Shown: positions 8,596 through 18,313 of the stretch, piece by piece
How positions within the stretch are numbered: position 1 is the stretch's first letter
Layout: every line of letters begins with the position of its first letter
NCBI GenBank assembly: GCA_029259915.1
Contig: JAJDED010000053.1
Span: forward strand, 62,001 to 126,000
Reading direction: 5' to 3'
Length of the DNA: 64,000 nucleotides
Source of the DNA: Planctomycetota bacterium
GTDB taxonomy: Bacteria; Planctomycetota; Planctomycetia; Pirellulales; Lacipirellulaceae
The notes under the pieces: model-generated
Databases searched by the model: none
Told to the model about the DNA's origin: nothing
What the model saw: the letters and a program-made list of their open reading frames with translations, nothing else
Made by a program: the position numbers and the translations under genes

Positions 8596-9210
8596 ATGAA
8601 ATTAAAAGCTTGTCATTGCTGCGGTCAGATTCATCGGGTGCCGGCGCTCTCGGCCGAGCAGGTTGCTGCTTGTACGCGTTGTGGTGCGGGCATCGATCGT
8701 TTGCCGGGACGATCGGCCAGTCGAACTGCTGCAGCCGCGGCGGCGGCGTTCATTCTCTATTGGCCCGCGGTCCTGCTACCCATTCTGCAAATCGAAAAAC
8801 TGGGCCATCGCCACGAATCGAGTTTACTAATCGGCACAATCGAGCTGCTGCAACACGGCAGTTGGTTCGTGGGAACCGTGGTAATGCTATTTTCGATTGT
8901 GTTCCCGATTGTGAAAATTGTTCTCTTACTCGAACTGAGTTTACTGGGCCTTCTGCATCGGCAACACAAAGCGAGAACCTACCGCGTCATGGAATTTCTA
9001 GGAAAATGGAGCATGATGGACGTGATGCTGCTGGCGTTCATGGTCATGCTGGTGAAGCTGGGAAGCCTCGTAGAATTCCACCTGGGACCGGCCGTCTGGG
9101 CATTTGTGCTCTGTGTCGCGATGAGTATGCTGGCCTCCATCTGTTTCGATCCACACACAATTTGGGACGAAGACCAACCCAGCGCGGCCGTGGGCCGACA
9201 GCAGGAATAG
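8596..9210 (+). CDS. PqiA-family membrane protein (single-domain)
   Basis: Paraquat-inducible protein A family, about 204 residues, half the size of two-domain E. coli PqiA. A zinc-ribbon-like head (CHCC and CTRC pairs, about 6-29) precedes four membrane segments. Family signatures are PAVLLPILQIEKLG in the first and MMDVMLLAFMVMLVKLG in the third. PqiA proteins pair with MCE-domain proteins thought to move lipids between membranes, and an MCE gene lies 225 bases downstream. The ATG at 8596 is chosen because the longer frame runs through repeat R2. Confidence 0.88.
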   Translation: MKLKACHCCGQIHRVPALSAEQVAACTRCGAGIDRLPGRSASRTAAAAAAAFILYWPAVLLPILQIEKLGHRHESSLLIGTIELLQHGSWFVGTVVMLFSIVFPIVKIVLLLELSLLGLLHRQHKARTYRVMEFLGKWSMMDVMLLAFMVMLVKLGSLVEFHLGPAVWAFVLCVAMSMLASICFDPHTIWDEDQPSAAVGRQQE

Positions 9211-9355
9211 AACACAGATGAACGCCGATGCGACGGATATTCACGGATAGGATTTTTGAGACGAATTAGGCCGAGGCACCAATCAGAGTGTAAAAACCAC
9301 AAATTTTTTGGATCTGTGTTGATCCGCTAAATCCGCGTTCCTCTGCGTTCTATTT
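9206..9355. repeat. Modular hairpin repeat element R3
   Basis: The left arm (9206-9249) begins AATAGAACACAGATGAACGC. The right arm (9310-9355) contains GGATCTGTGTTGATCCGC and ends CTCTGCGTTCTATT. Pairing is looser than in R1 and R10. It separates the PqiA-like and MCE genes, which in other bacteria are usually directly adjacent. Confidence 0.75.
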
Positions 9356-9435
9356 TTCCACTTGGCAAAGCAGCTATGATTTGGATTATCTTGGGAAAAT
9401 TTGCGTACAATGCAAATAGTTGAAACGTTAGTAAC

Positions 9436-10923
9436 ATGGATAACCCACAACAAAACGCAAACGACGAATCGGATTTCCCCGTTGCGGAAATATCATCCAC
9501 ACACAGCCCCAGCAAAATTGCCGGCGTGGTGGTGTCGCGTTTGTGGCTGGCGACGGCTCTTTGCTTGCTGGTCGCAATGGGACTAGTGTGGCTGCAGGTG
9601 CGCTCCGCCGGGCCGGCGATTGAAGTCCATTTTTCGCAAGGGCATGGCTTGCAGCCAGGCGATCCGGTACGTTTCCGAGGCATCGACGTTGGCCAAGTAC
9701 GCGAAATCGTTCTCGACAACGGTTTAGACGGAGTCGTTGTACGAATTCGACTAACCTCCGCCGCTGCCGCACTGGCCCGAGAAGGATCCCGATTCTGGAT
9801 CGAGCGGCCCGACATCAGCGTCGGACAAGTACGCGGACTCGACACGCTTGTCGGCGGGCGCTACGTCGGCGTAGTGCCCGGATCAAACGATGCGCCGTCA
9901 TGCAATACTTTCTACGGATTAGAAACCGCCTCGGCACCCGTCAATCTTCTTGCCAACGGACTCGAAATTATTTTGGAAGGAAAAAATCGTTCCGGCCTCC
10001 AAGAGGGTTCGCCGATCAGCTACCGCGGGGTCGTGGTCGGACAAATCCTTGCCGTGGGACTGACCAACGACGCTGCCACCGTCGAAGCGCGCGCATTTGT
10101 CAAACCCAACTATCGCGGTCTGATCCGAGAGAACACCCGATTCTGGAGCAACAGCGGCCTCGACGTGCGGATTGGCCTGGGGGGCATCGAACTCGACGCA
10201 GAAACACTTGCCACCATCGCTGCCGGCGGCGTAGCTCTCGCCACACCTAACCAGCCCGGCCGACTCGCCACGACCGGACATCGCTTTGAACTTTTCGAAT
10301 CGCCGCGCGACGAATGGATCCAGTGGCAACCGCGCGTAGCAATTGGCACCGCTTCGCTTCCGCTGGGAGCCACCACTCCCCGACCGATTCTTGGCATACG
10401 CCGGCAGCAGGGCGCGCTGGCCATGCTCGGCGCAGGGCGTCAACGCGGCTGGTTGTTGCCGCTTGCCGATGGCAAACTGCTGGGGCCCGCCAATGTTTTG
10501 ACAGGAGACTCCCCCGATACTGAATACCTGCTGGAAGTCTCGGGACAAGAGATTGCTCTTCCTCTGGACGAGTCAACGACCGCAGGTCTGTTGGCCACAA
10601 GTCGATTGCCCAAAAAACTCGATGCCAAAGTCGACAATTGGCCGCTGAAAAAAATGCGTGCGGCCGAGGCACCCGAAGAAGTCATCGTCACCTGCGGCAG
10701 CGACGACACCACGCTTCCAATCTCCATCGAGCGATTAACGGTAAGCAGCAACAGCGACACGCTCTGTTGGGACGTCGACCCAAGCGTGCCGGTGGACGAT
10801 CAGTGGCACGGAGCAAGCGTGGTCGCCGCGCGCGATGGCGCCCTAATTGGCATCCTCGTACATACGGGCGACCGATCAAGAATCGTCCCCCTTTCCGCCG
10901 AACTCATCGGCAACGGCAAATAA
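9436..10923 (+). CDS. MCE-domain (PqiB-like) lipid transport protein
   Basis: A 495-residue protein with an N-terminal membrane anchor (about 36-56) and two MCE/MlaD repeats. The first starts at IEVHFSQGHGLQPGDPVRFR and contains RGIDVGQV; the second starts at LEIILEGKNRSGLQEGSPI and contains RGVVVGQI. MCE proteins form hexameric channels for lipid transfer across the periplasm. E. coli PqiB has three MCE repeats. Here the last 200 residues are unlike MCE and end in a segment (HGASVVAARDGALIGIL) reminiscent of a trypsin-fold protease without its serine. Probably acts with the PqiA-like protein upstream. Confidence 0.85.
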   Translation: MDNPQQNANDESDFPVAEISSTHSPSKIAGVVVSRLWLATALCLLVAMGLVWLQVRSAGPAIEVHFSQGHGLQPGDPVRFRGIDVGQVREIVLDNGLDGVVVRIRLTSAAAALAREGSRFWIERPDISVGQVRGLDTLVGGRYVGVVPGSNDAPSCNTFYGLETASAPVNLLANGLEIILEGKNRSGLQEGSPISYRGVVVGQILAVGLTNDAATVEARAFVKPNYRGLIRENTRFWSNSGLDVRIGLGGIELDAETLATIAAGGVALATPNQPGRLATTGHRFELFESPRDEWIQWQPRVAIGTASLPLGATTPRPILGIRRQQGALAMLGAGRQRGWLLPLADGKLLGPANVLTGDSPDTEYLLEVSGQEIALPLDESTTAGLLATSRLPKKLDAKVDNWPLKKMRAAEAPEEVIVTCGSDDTTLPISIERLTVSSNSDTLCWDVDPSVPVDDQWHGASVVAARDGALIGILVHTGDRSRIVPLSAELIGNGK

Positions 10924-10973
10924 AGGAGAGACGAATTTCTGATTGCTAATCGCTAACAGCTAACAGCTACTCT

Positions 10974-12533
10974 CTAAACCAACTGCAATTCGCCCGCCAC
11001 ATCAAAATCCTTCGCCCCACCGGCCCAAGCGAGAATCGCTTCCTGGTCTTCCGCCGCAGGCAAGCTCCATTCGCTCTGATAGTCGAACACTTCGCTCGCA
11101 CTGGCGGTTTTGAGCCCGTCGGTCAGAATTTCAAATTGATCCATCGTTACCAACGACGGATGGGGCAGCCCACAAGCTTTGCACAGTCGCCGCAGCTCCT
11201 TGCGCAGCGACACCAGATAATTCGCCAGCCGGGCGCTTTTCAGCGTCGGATCCAATCCCCGCATCAACCACTTATTTTGCGTCGCGATGCCCGTCGGACA
11301 AAAACCGGTGTGACAACGTTGCGCCTGGATGCAACCGATCGAAAGCATCGCCTCGCGGGCGACGTTGATCATGTCGCACCCAAGACCAAAAGCAAGCAAA
11401 GCCGATTCGGGGAAGCCAAGCTTTCCGGAGCCGACAAACACCACCTGCTGTTGAATGTCTTGTTTTACAAACTCGCGATACACGGCACTCATGCCATGCT
11501 TGAATGGTAGCGCAACATGATCGCTGAACACAAGCGGTGCCGCCCCCGTGCCGCCTTCGCTGCCGTCGACTGTGATAAAATCGACGCCACGGTCGGTATG
11601 CGACATCTGATAAGCCAACTGTTGCCAGAATTCTCTTTCACCTACCGCACTCTTAATTCCCACCGGCAAACCAGTTTCCTCGGCCAGCCGTTCCACAAAA
11701 TCAAGCATGCTGTCGACATCGTGAAACTCGCTATGGTGCGCCGGGCTAGCGCAATCCACACCCATGGGTATCCCACGCACGGCGGCAATCTCCGGCGTAA
11801 TTTTCGCGGCGGGAAGCATCCCCCCCACGCCCGGTTTGGCACCCTGGCTGAGTTTGACTTCCAACGCCCGCACAGGATTGGCAGCCACTACCTCTTGGAG
11901 TTTTTCCAAACTGAAACGCCCCTCGGAATCGCGGCAACCAAAGTAGCCCGTGCCGATTTGCAATATGAGATCGCCGCCCTGCTGGTGATATTTGCTGACG
12001 CCCCCTTCGCCCGTGTTGTGCAGCGCGCCGGCCAATTTGGCCCCGCCATTGAGCGCCTCGATCGCCGGCCCGCTCAGCGATCCAAAACTCATCGCCGAAA
12101 TATTCACCACCGACTCCGGCCGAAACGCCTTGATTCGACCGCGCGACTGCCCCAACACTTTGGCACATGGCAATGGATACTTCGAATCATAACCCGGCTG
12201 GCCCGGCTGCGGTTCAGATAGCGGAAAACTGCTATGTTTCACCACCAAGTGATTCGCCTGCTGGTCGACATCTTTGCTCGTGCCAAAACCAAAGTAGTTG
12301 TTTTGTCTTTTAGAAGAAGCGTAGACCCAGCGCCGCTGCACCCGGCTAAAAGGCCGCTCCTCGTTGTCGCTGGCAACGATGTACTGCCGCAGTTCGGGAC
12401 CGATGTGTTCCAGCCAATAGCGGAAGTGCCCAACGATCGGAAAGATTCGCAGGATGGTATGCTTTTTTTGCGTAATATCGTAAATAGCCACCGCCGCTGC
12501 CACGGCCAGCCCAAGACCCAGTATCCAACCCAT
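10974..12533 (-). CDS. FMN-binding glutamate synthase family protein
   Basis: A 519-residue protein with an N-terminal membrane segment (1-20) followed by a glutamate-synthase FMN/Fe-S domain. Visible features are SAMSFGSLSGPAIEALN, the FMN/substrate barrel with VDGSEGGTGAAP, and the cluster motif CIQAQRCHTGFCPTGIATQ with all three cysteines. It lacks the glutaminase and C-terminal domains of GltB, so it is a stand-alone synthase-like protein, probably membrane-tethered. The true donor and product are unknown. It is convergent with the MCE gene. Confidence 0.88.
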   Translation of the reverse strand: MGWILGLGLAVAAAVAIYDITQKKHTILRIFPIVGHFRYWLEHIGPELRQYIVASDNEERPFSRVQRRWVYASSKRQNNYFGFGTSKDVDQQANHLVVKHSSFPLSEPQPGQPGYDSKYPLPCAKVLGQSRGRIKAFRPESVVNISAMSFGSLSGPAIEALNGGAKLAGALHNTGEGGVSKYHQQGGDLILQIGTGYFGCRDSEGRFSLEKLQEVVAANPVRALEVKLSQGAKPGVGGMLPAAKITPEIAAVRGIPMGVDCASPAHHSEFHDVDSMLDFVERLAEETGLPVGIKSAVGEREFWQQLAYQMSHTDRGVDFITVDGSEGGTGAAPLVFSDHVALPFKHGMSAVYREFVKQDIQQQVVFVGSGKLGFPESALLAFGLGCDMINVAREAMLSIGCIQAQRCHTGFCPTGIATQNKWLMRGLDPTLKSARLANYLVSLRKELRRLCKACGLPHPSLVTMDQFEILTDGLKTASASEVFDYQSEWSLPAAEDQEAILAWAGGAKDFDVAGELQLV

Positions 12534-12681
12534 GATCGATCGCCTCTGTTTCGCCTCGCAAGAATCGCACCCAAAGAAGAGGGCGCCACGAAAAAACTTA
12601 GCTTTTTCGGCAAGGCTATGGTGCGTACAAAATACCGATTTCGGAACGCCTGTAACGGTTAATCCAGTGATATGACATGAT

Positions 12682-12736
12682 TAGCCGCGATCTTACAGAT
12701 CGCCGGGGCCTGCGATCACTAAGATCGCGGCTATAA
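12682..12736. repeat. TAGCCGCGATCTTACAGATC repeat, copy 1
   Basis: TAGCCGCGATCTTA at the left is answered by TAAGATCGCGGCTA at 12720-12733, giving a hairpin. The first 25 bases recur exactly at 19094-19118. It lies in the spacer between two minus-strand genes, after the three-gene module. Confidence 0.75.
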
Positions 12737-12753
12737 CTCACAAGAAATCCAGA

Positions 12754-15000
12754 TTACAAATCCAAATTAAACGTGCGGCTCAAGTAGCGAAACAATCGGC
12801 TGGCGAGCGTGCGAGGCTCGGTCTTAATGCGTGCGGCGCCAATCAATCCATTGCGAAATAATCCCAAAGAATTATCGAGTTCTACAACCGCCTGGTATGA
12901 GGTACTCAACGGACGCACGGCCCCGTTCGGATCCGCTTGCGCAGGAACCGGACCTCCCGAAGTGCTTGCCAAACGGGGTGAAACTGCTTCCATTTTATCG
13001 GGGGCAATGTATTCAATCTTGCTGACAAACACATGATAGGGCGATTCTTCAAACATCAAGCGCACTTCTTGATTCTTGGTCACCAAATCCAACTCGCGAT
13101 GGTTGATCACCAACACCGCATCCCAACGGTTGGGATCACCAATTTGGCAGAACAGATTGTCCGCGCCATCGGGAACTAACGTCGCGCCAAGATTTTCGTC
13201 GTCCAGTGGCGAACCCGACCAACTGGCCAGTTCCACCTGCCCATCCCCGGCAGGATCGCGCCGGCGTGGCGGCGGAATGATCGCACCGCTGCCGGTGGCA
13301 ACCAGTTCCAATAACTTGCCTTCCTCAAGCTTCTGTTGCATCTGCTCTTCGATCGCATCGAGTTGCTCACGCACCACTTCCAGCTGCAAACTCGCCTGAT
13401 TGTCGCGAAACTGTAGCTGGTGCAGGCTGGCCAACTGTGCTTTGGTTGCGTTCTGCTGGCCGCGAAGTTGCGCGATTTCGATTTCCAGATCGATGTTTTT
13501 CAGTCGCGCAAGTACCTGGCCATCGTCCACGCGCTGCCCCGGCTTCACCAGGATTTCATCCAACGTCCCCGCCACCTCGACATACACCGAAGAAGCTCCC
13601 CGCGGCTGCAATTCGAATTCGCAAATCACGCTCGAAGGAAAAGGAATGAACAACACCGCGCTCAAAATGGCCCCCAATAAGAATAATGTGGCGCCCATGC
13701 GCAATTTTTTCACTTTACTAAACCTCCCCGGGACACGGAAAAATTTGTAGAGCTTCGACAAGGGCATGAACACTAGCCCCCAAAGTGAAGCCAACGCAAT
13801 CATTTGGCCGATCACTTTCAGCCCATACGGCTCGAATACTTTATTGAGAAAATAGAGAATCGACAGCAAAATAATCCAGCGATAGAAAAACGAAGCCACC
13901 GTATACAACGCAAACAGCGCCTGATGCCGCTTGGGCAAAAACGGGTCTTCCGGTTCTTCGAGCCCGAAACACCAACTGCCGAGCTTGCGATTCAAAATCG
14001 AGCTGGCCTTCTGCCGCAGATTGGGGATTTCCATGATGTCGCTAAGAATGTAATAGCCATCGTAACGCAGCAGCGGATTGGCGTTGAACAAGATTGTGCT
14101 CACGGAGCTGACGAACATGATGTTCAAACACAAATAATTGAGGAAACCGGGCTCGCTAAACCACCAGGCAAACGTCGCGATCGAAGCGATCACCACCTCG
14201 ACATACATCCCCGCCGCGCCTATTGCCGCGCGATGCCAACGATTGGGCAGCATCCACGAGTCGGACACGTTGCAGTACAAACAAGGCGTGAGCACCAAAA
14301 ACATCACGCCCATTTCATGGCATTCCCCCCCAAAGTGTTTGCACGACAGGCCGTGGCCAAATTCGTGAATCACCTTGGTCACCCCCAACACTCCAGCAAT
14401 CAGCAACCAATTCTGGGCGGCGAAAAAATTCTGGAACGAGGGCAACCGCGACTGGAACACGTCGAACTGCACAACGACCAACGCCAGAGCACTCACCATC
14501 AAAAACAAACTAAATATCGTCACCGGCCTCGAAAAAAACCAACGCACCCAAGGGTATAGCGCATTAAGAATCCTCTCGGGATCGAACCCGCGAAACCGGA
14601 ACGACAGAATGTTGGTCATCGAGCCGATGATTTCTTTCCGACGGCGCTCGTCTCGACGAGTCTTCAGTTGGACGCCTTGCCCAATCGCGTCGGAAAGCAC
14701 CAACCCGCTGCGGTGCAACATACCGACAAAATTTTGCAATTCCTCGACGCGAATCGTCTGCGGAGGAAACTCGGCTTCAAACTGCTCGGCGATATCCTCG
14801 AGGCTCGATTGCCCATCGAGCATTTGCAGGATGGCAAACTCTTCTTCCTCGAACCGATAATACTGCAACCCCACCGGGTCCTTCACCACCCAGTAAATAC
14901 GCCCCTGGTAACGCTGCCGACGCGCCTTAAGATCGGGCCGCACACGGATCGCCAACTTCCGCGACGAACTGGAAACAATGCTGTTGGCAAGCGTAGGCAT
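12754..15000 (-). CDS. PqqD-like / M50 peptidase / HlyD fusion membrane protein
   Basis: About 748 residues, third gene of a same-strand cluster. Residues 20-103 resemble a PqqD peptide-binding domain. Hydrophobic segments follow, with the M50 zinc site HEFGH (212-216) and NPLLRYDGYY (308-317), where Asp314 should be the third ligand. The rest is HlyD-like: a lipoyl half-motif (VAGTLDEILVKPGQRVDDG), a coiled coil, then beta barrel. The layout recalls YydH-type peptide-processing membrane proteases, but no precursor peptide gene is adjacent. The ATG at 15000 is chosen; the frame upstream to 15090 is low-complexity repeat. Probably a membrane protease or exporter component. Confidence 0.85.
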   Translation of the reverse strand: MPTLANSIVSSSSRKLAIRVRPDLKARRQRYQGRIYWVVKDPVGLQYYRFEEEEFAILQMLDGQSSLEDIAEQFEAEFPPQTIRVEELQNFVGMLHRSGLVLSDAIGQGVQLKTRRDERRRKEIIGSMTNILSFRFRGFDPERILNALYPWVRWFFSRPVTIFSLFLMVSALALVVVQFDVFQSRLPSFQNFFAAQNWLLIAGVLGVTKVIHEFGHGLSCKHFGGECHEMGVMFLVLTPCLYCNVSDSWMLPNRWHRAAIGAAGMYVEVVIASIATFAWWFSEPGFLNYLCLNIMFVSSVSTILFNANPLLRYDGYYILSDIMEIPNLRQKASSILNRKLGSWCFGLEEPEDPFLPKRHQALFALYTVASFFYRWIILLSILYFLNKVFEPYGLKVIGQMIALASLWGLVFMPLSKLYKFFRVPGRFSKVKKLRMGATLFLLGAILSAVLFIPFPSSVICEFELQPRGASSVYVEVAGTLDEILVKPGQRVDDGQVLARLKNIDLEIEIAQLRGQQNATKAQLASLHQLQFRDNQASLQLEVVREQLDAIEEQMQQKLEEGKLLELVATGSGAIIPPPRRRDPAGDGQVELASWSGSPLDDENLGATLVPDGADNLFCQIGDPNRWDAVLVINHRELDLVTKNQEVRLMFEESPYHVFVSKIEYIAPDKMEAVSPRLASTSGGPVPAQADPNGAVRPLSTSYQAVVELDNSLGLFRNGLIGAARIKTEPRTLASRLFRYLSRTFNLDL

Positions 15001-15215
15001 GGGAAGTGTGAAGGTGGAAGGCAGAAGGGGGAAGGCGGAAATGCGAAAGAGGAATGTGGGAAAGCAAAAGTGAAATATGTCGCGTGCCACTGGCTCTGCC
15101 AGTGCTGACTATCGTTTCAAAATTAATGTCAGGTGCAGCACCTGACCTACAGAATTATTTTCCTCCCCTTATAAACTCCTTCTATCTTTTCCTCCGTGAC
15201 TCCGTGGTAAAAATC
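15001..15215. other. Repeat-filled spacer inside the HlyD/M50 cluster
   Basis: Purine-rich low-complexity sequence (about 15009-15050, GGAAGG and GGCGGAA units), a palindrome (15127-15149) containing TCAGGTGCAGCACCTGA, and one lone arm of the modular hairpin family (CCTCCGTGACTCCGTGG, 15191-15207). No gene is visible. Confidence 0.65.
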
Positions 15216-15236
15216 CTAGCGCCTAGCCCCTAGCGT
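15216..15236. repeat. CTAG-type short tandem repeat, copy 1
   Basis: Contains CTAGCGCCTAGCCCCTAGC and overlaps the end of the HlyD adaptor gene. Related copies are at 34722-34743 and 36452-36483. Confidence 0.7.
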
Positions 15237-16133
15237 CTCATCCAAATGAATCGTCATGCGTGCTTTCAGCCCAGGCTGAATCAGCCAATTGTCGTTCTCA
15301 CGCTGGTTCTTCACTTCGGCACGCACCAGGTAGCTGCCGTCCGATTGGACCAATTGACTTACGTAAACGATGGTGCCCGGCACGGGGACTTCGCGTCCAC
15401 GGGCGCGAGTAACATGCACGGTCACCGATTTTCCTAGTAATTCGCCCCGATCGTACCGATCGGCATATGCAAAGCCTTCGACGTGCAGTGTGTCGAATCG
15501 CACGAGTTTCAAAATCGGATCGCCCGGGTTGACCCACTCCGATTGATGGCGGTAGGTGGTAACCACTTCGCCATCGAAGGGCGCAAGAATCGTGCGCCAA
15601 TCGAGCGCCATTTGCGCGGCGTCGCGTTCCGCTTCTTTAGTTTTCGCGTCAAGACTCGACAGAATCTGATCCTTTTGTGCTTTCTCGATCTGCAGTATGG
15701 AACGATCGTAAACTAGCATTTTTTGCCGGATCTCAATGGCAGCAATAGCGCCAGGCTGATCCTGGTTCGCTTTTTGATCCTGCTCCACGTCGACTTTGGC
15801 AACTCTTGCCGCGGCGCGGGCATAGCGGATTTCGATGTCCTCGGCAGCCCGTTTTTGAGCTACTTCGAGGCCGTACTCGGTGACTAACAACGCTGCGCGG
15901 GCTTCCCGATCGTCGATTGTCGCCAGCAAATCCCCCTCTGCCACCCGCGACCCTTCTTTCACCGGCAGCTTGATCAACACTCCCGCTTCCTGGGCGGGAA
16001 TGCGCACTTCGTCCTTCAGTTTGATCAAACAAGGTGCCAACACCGGGTTGCCACTCTCGGGCGCTCCATGCCGATCCCCACTCCCGACTTGCGCTAGCAA
16101 ACCCAAGGCAACTAACAAACGAAGACCAGTCAT
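15216..16133 (-). CDS. HlyD-family periplasmic adaptor protein
   Basis: A 305-residue exported adaptor: signal-like N-terminus (LRLLVALGLLAQVGSG), a lipoyl/barrel-sandwich half (IPAQEAGVLIKLPVKEGSRV), a coiled coil (about 85-165), the second half-motif (ILAPFDGEVVTTYRHQSEWV) and a beta barrel. Adaptors of this type normally link an inner-membrane pump to an outer-membrane channel, and neither is encoded nearby. It lies between a GAF-HlyD gene (38 bases upstream) and a PqqD-M50-HlyD gene. Its last residues TLGARR and its stop codon are read from a CTAGCGCCTAGCCCCTAGC repeat. Confidence 0.88.
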   Translation of the reverse strand: MTGLRLLVALGLLAQVGSGDRHGAPESGNPVLAPCLIKLKDEVRIPAQEAGVLIKLPVKEGSRVAEGDLLATIDDREARAALLVTEYGLEVAQKRAAEDIEIRYARAAARVAKVDVEQDQKANQDQPGAIAAIEIRQKMLVYDRSILQIEKAQKDQILSSLDAKTKEAERDAAQMALDWRTILAPFDGEVVTTYRHQSEWVNPGDPILKLVRFDTLHVEGFAYADRYDRGELLGKSVTVHVTRARGREVPVPGTIVYVSQLVQSDGSYLVRAEVKNQRENDNWLIQPGLKARMTIHLDETLGARR

Positions 16134-16171
16134 GCCTCTTGCTCCTCAAAGCTCATGCGAGCCGCCTGCCC

Positions 16172-18313
16172 CTACATACGAAACAGAATTCTTGATTGAA
16201 CAAACTCAAACAAATCGTGAAACCAAACGTAGCCGATAGCCCGCTGGCCGCAGAGAACCTTCGCTTTGACATCAGCACCGACCTTGAGTTCGCTGCCCGG
16301 ATCGGAAACCAATTGCTTCAGATCTTCCTGGGCAAACTCCACAATCATCCTCACCGTGTTGCCATCTTCGCCATGGACCTCAGCGCTGGTGTCGACTCGC
16401 AGCACTTTTCCCGAAAGGTGATTCGAGGAATGCGTGGCAAGAATAAAGGAGACCTCGAGTTGGGCCTCAGGATCGGTTTCGCGCAACTTTTGCAGATGTT
16501 CGACAATGTGCCCCATCTTGGCCTCGGGAACAAAAATCTCCAGCTCCCATTGGCTTTGGGGATCGGCCACTTCCATCAGCCGTTGCCCTTTGCGCACGGG
16601 CCGATTTTCGATCAGATCGCGCACTTTCCAAGTCACCACTTTTCCGCGTATTGGACTGGTAACCGTAAGTTGCTTTTGCTTGATTTCCAGTAGCCTTCTT
16701 TGCTCCTGTTGGCTGATCCGGGTTTCGCGCAATTGGGCCATTTGCCCGGTCAGTTCTTCGAGCTGGGCTTCCACGTCCTGCGATTGTCCCCGGTCGAGCA
16801 CTTGCCGCTGACGTTCCAAGGAGGCGAGTTTTTCTAGCGTTTCGGCCTCTTGACCCTTGAGTTGGTTGACTTGCTCCATCAATTGGATGCTACGCAGTCG
16901 GGCAAGCACCTGCCCCTTTTCGATCGAGTCGCCATGATCGACCGGCACTTCCCACACCATGCCGTCGATGCCCGCGTACACATTGCGACGCAGCTCGGGA
17001 ACCAGCTTTCCATCGGCCACCACCGTAAAGTCGTACGGCACATAGCAGAGCGTAAAGATGGCTCCGACAATCGCAACGGTGGCCAGGATTGTTTTGGGGA
17101 GATTGCGCGCGGTGACCAGCAAACGTGTCTTGCCCAACAAACGCCACAACGGTAGCAAGAACAATCCCTCGTGCTCCTGAGCATTGGTCAAAGCGGTCGC
17201 ACTATGCCTGCGAACCACGTCGATCCGCTGGCGCATCCCCTCGGGCTGACGACTGTCGACCAGTTGTTCGATAATGACCGCCCCGAGGATATTCTCGCGA
17301 CGTTTTTTCTTGCGCTCGCCCGGTTTCTGGTCGGCTTCGTTCTCCGCCTCGCGCAGCGGCAACACGGCCAATTGCTTGGTATGCGATTCGTCGACATAAG
17401 CGTTCACCGCTTTTTCAACCTGCGGAGCCAAGTTCGCCGTGTCGCCAGTGAACCAAAGATCGTCGCCCGTGCGCGCCACCGTCCCCGCCAACTTGCGCAG
17501 CAGCCGCACAACATTCGAACGTTTGTCGAAAGTATCTTGACCACTGATCGCGGAAACCGTGTATTTGGTTCCTTGCCGCAATATGACGGTCACCCGATCG
17601 CAACCAATCAGCCGCCGACCTTCGTTGGCGATCGTGTACGCCGTCTCGCGCGAATTGAGTGCCTGATGCACAAGCGCGGTAAACGATTCGAGTTGTTCCC
17701 AAAGCGTTTGCTTGCTGGCAAAATGCCGCAACCGGCGCGACTTGACGTATTCGCCAGCCAATTCGCATATCTGCGAGAGAAACCGCAGGTAGCCACGTTG
17801 CGTAGTGGGTCGCGCGCCAGTGCGCTGAAAAATCTCGACCAACCCGTCCACACCCCGATCACTTTTAATCGGCGCGATCACCAGCAAAAAATCTGTCGGA
17901 TTCGCCGCCCCCTGCTCGCCCTCCTCTTCCCCTACGCCCGAGTGCGGTTGAACGAGCGCCGGTTCGCCCTTGGAGACCACCTGTTGCAAAAGCCTGCCGT
18001 GTTGGATTTGCGATTCTTCACTCTCGGCTAGCCCCGTCTGACGCAGGTTCACCTGATATTCGAGCTTCAGCGGCAAGCCTTCTTCCACCGTCCAAACCAC
18101 CCCCCCCAGGGCGGCTAGAGCCGAAACCGACTTGTCCATCAGCGCGGCATAGAACTCGCTCGGTTCGATTTCCGAACGGGAGAGCTCCACCACTTCCTGC
18201 ACGAGACCTTGAATCTCTTGCTTGGCGCGTTGGACATCTTCTTCACCAATCGAAGGGCCCGATGGCTGGGAACCGGATGTCTCGGATGGATTCGAGTAAG
18301 GAGAGGTACTCAC
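16172..18313 (-). CDS. GAF-domain HlyD-type adaptor membrane protein
   Basis: A 713-residue protein, first gene of the cluster, with a GTG start. The N-terminal half holds two GAF-like sensory regions (about 45-185 and 205-385). A single membrane segment follows (about 405-425, [20 protein letters not shown]), then a HlyD-type half with the lipoyl motif ([20 protein letters not shown]), a coiled coil (about 475-550) and a beta barrel. The GAF domains would face the cytoplasm and the adaptor the periplasm, so it could couple a cytoplasmic ligand signal to export or proteolysis. Fusing a sensor to an adaptor is unusual. Confidence 0.85.
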   Translation of the reverse strand: MSTSPYSNPSETSGSQPSGPSIGEEDVQRAKQEIQGLVQEVVELSRSEIEPSEFYAALMDKSVSALAALGGVVWTVEEGLPLKLEYQVNLRQTGLAESEESQIQHGRLLQQVVSKGEPALVQPHSGVGEEEGEQGAANPTDFLLVIAPIKSDRGVDGLVEIFQRTGARPTTQRGYLRFLSQICELAGEYVKSRRLRHFASKQTLWEQLESFTALVHQALNSRETAYTIANEGRRLIGCDRVTVILRQGTKYTVSAISGQDTFDKRSNVVRLLRKLAGTVARTGDDLWFTGDTANLAPQVEKAVNAYVDESHTKQLAVLPLREAENEADQKPGERKKKRRENILGAVIIEQLVDSRQPEGMRQRIDVVRRHSATALTNAQEHEGLFLLPLWRLLGKTRLLVTARNLPKTILATVAIVGAIFTLCYVPYDFTVVADGKLVPELRRNVYAGIDGMVWEVPVDHGDSIEKGQVLARLRSIQLMEQVNQLKGQEAETLEKLASLERQRQVLDRGQSQDVEAQLEELTGQMAQLRETRISQQEQRRLLEIKQKQLTVTSPIRGKVVTWKVRDLIENRPVRKGQRLMEVADPQSQWELEIFVPEAKMGHIVEHLQKLRETDPEAQLEVSFILATHSSNHLSGKVLRVDTSAEVHGEDGNTVRMIVEFAQEDLKQLVSDPGSELKVGADVKAKVLCGQRAIGYVWFHDLFEFVQSRILFRM

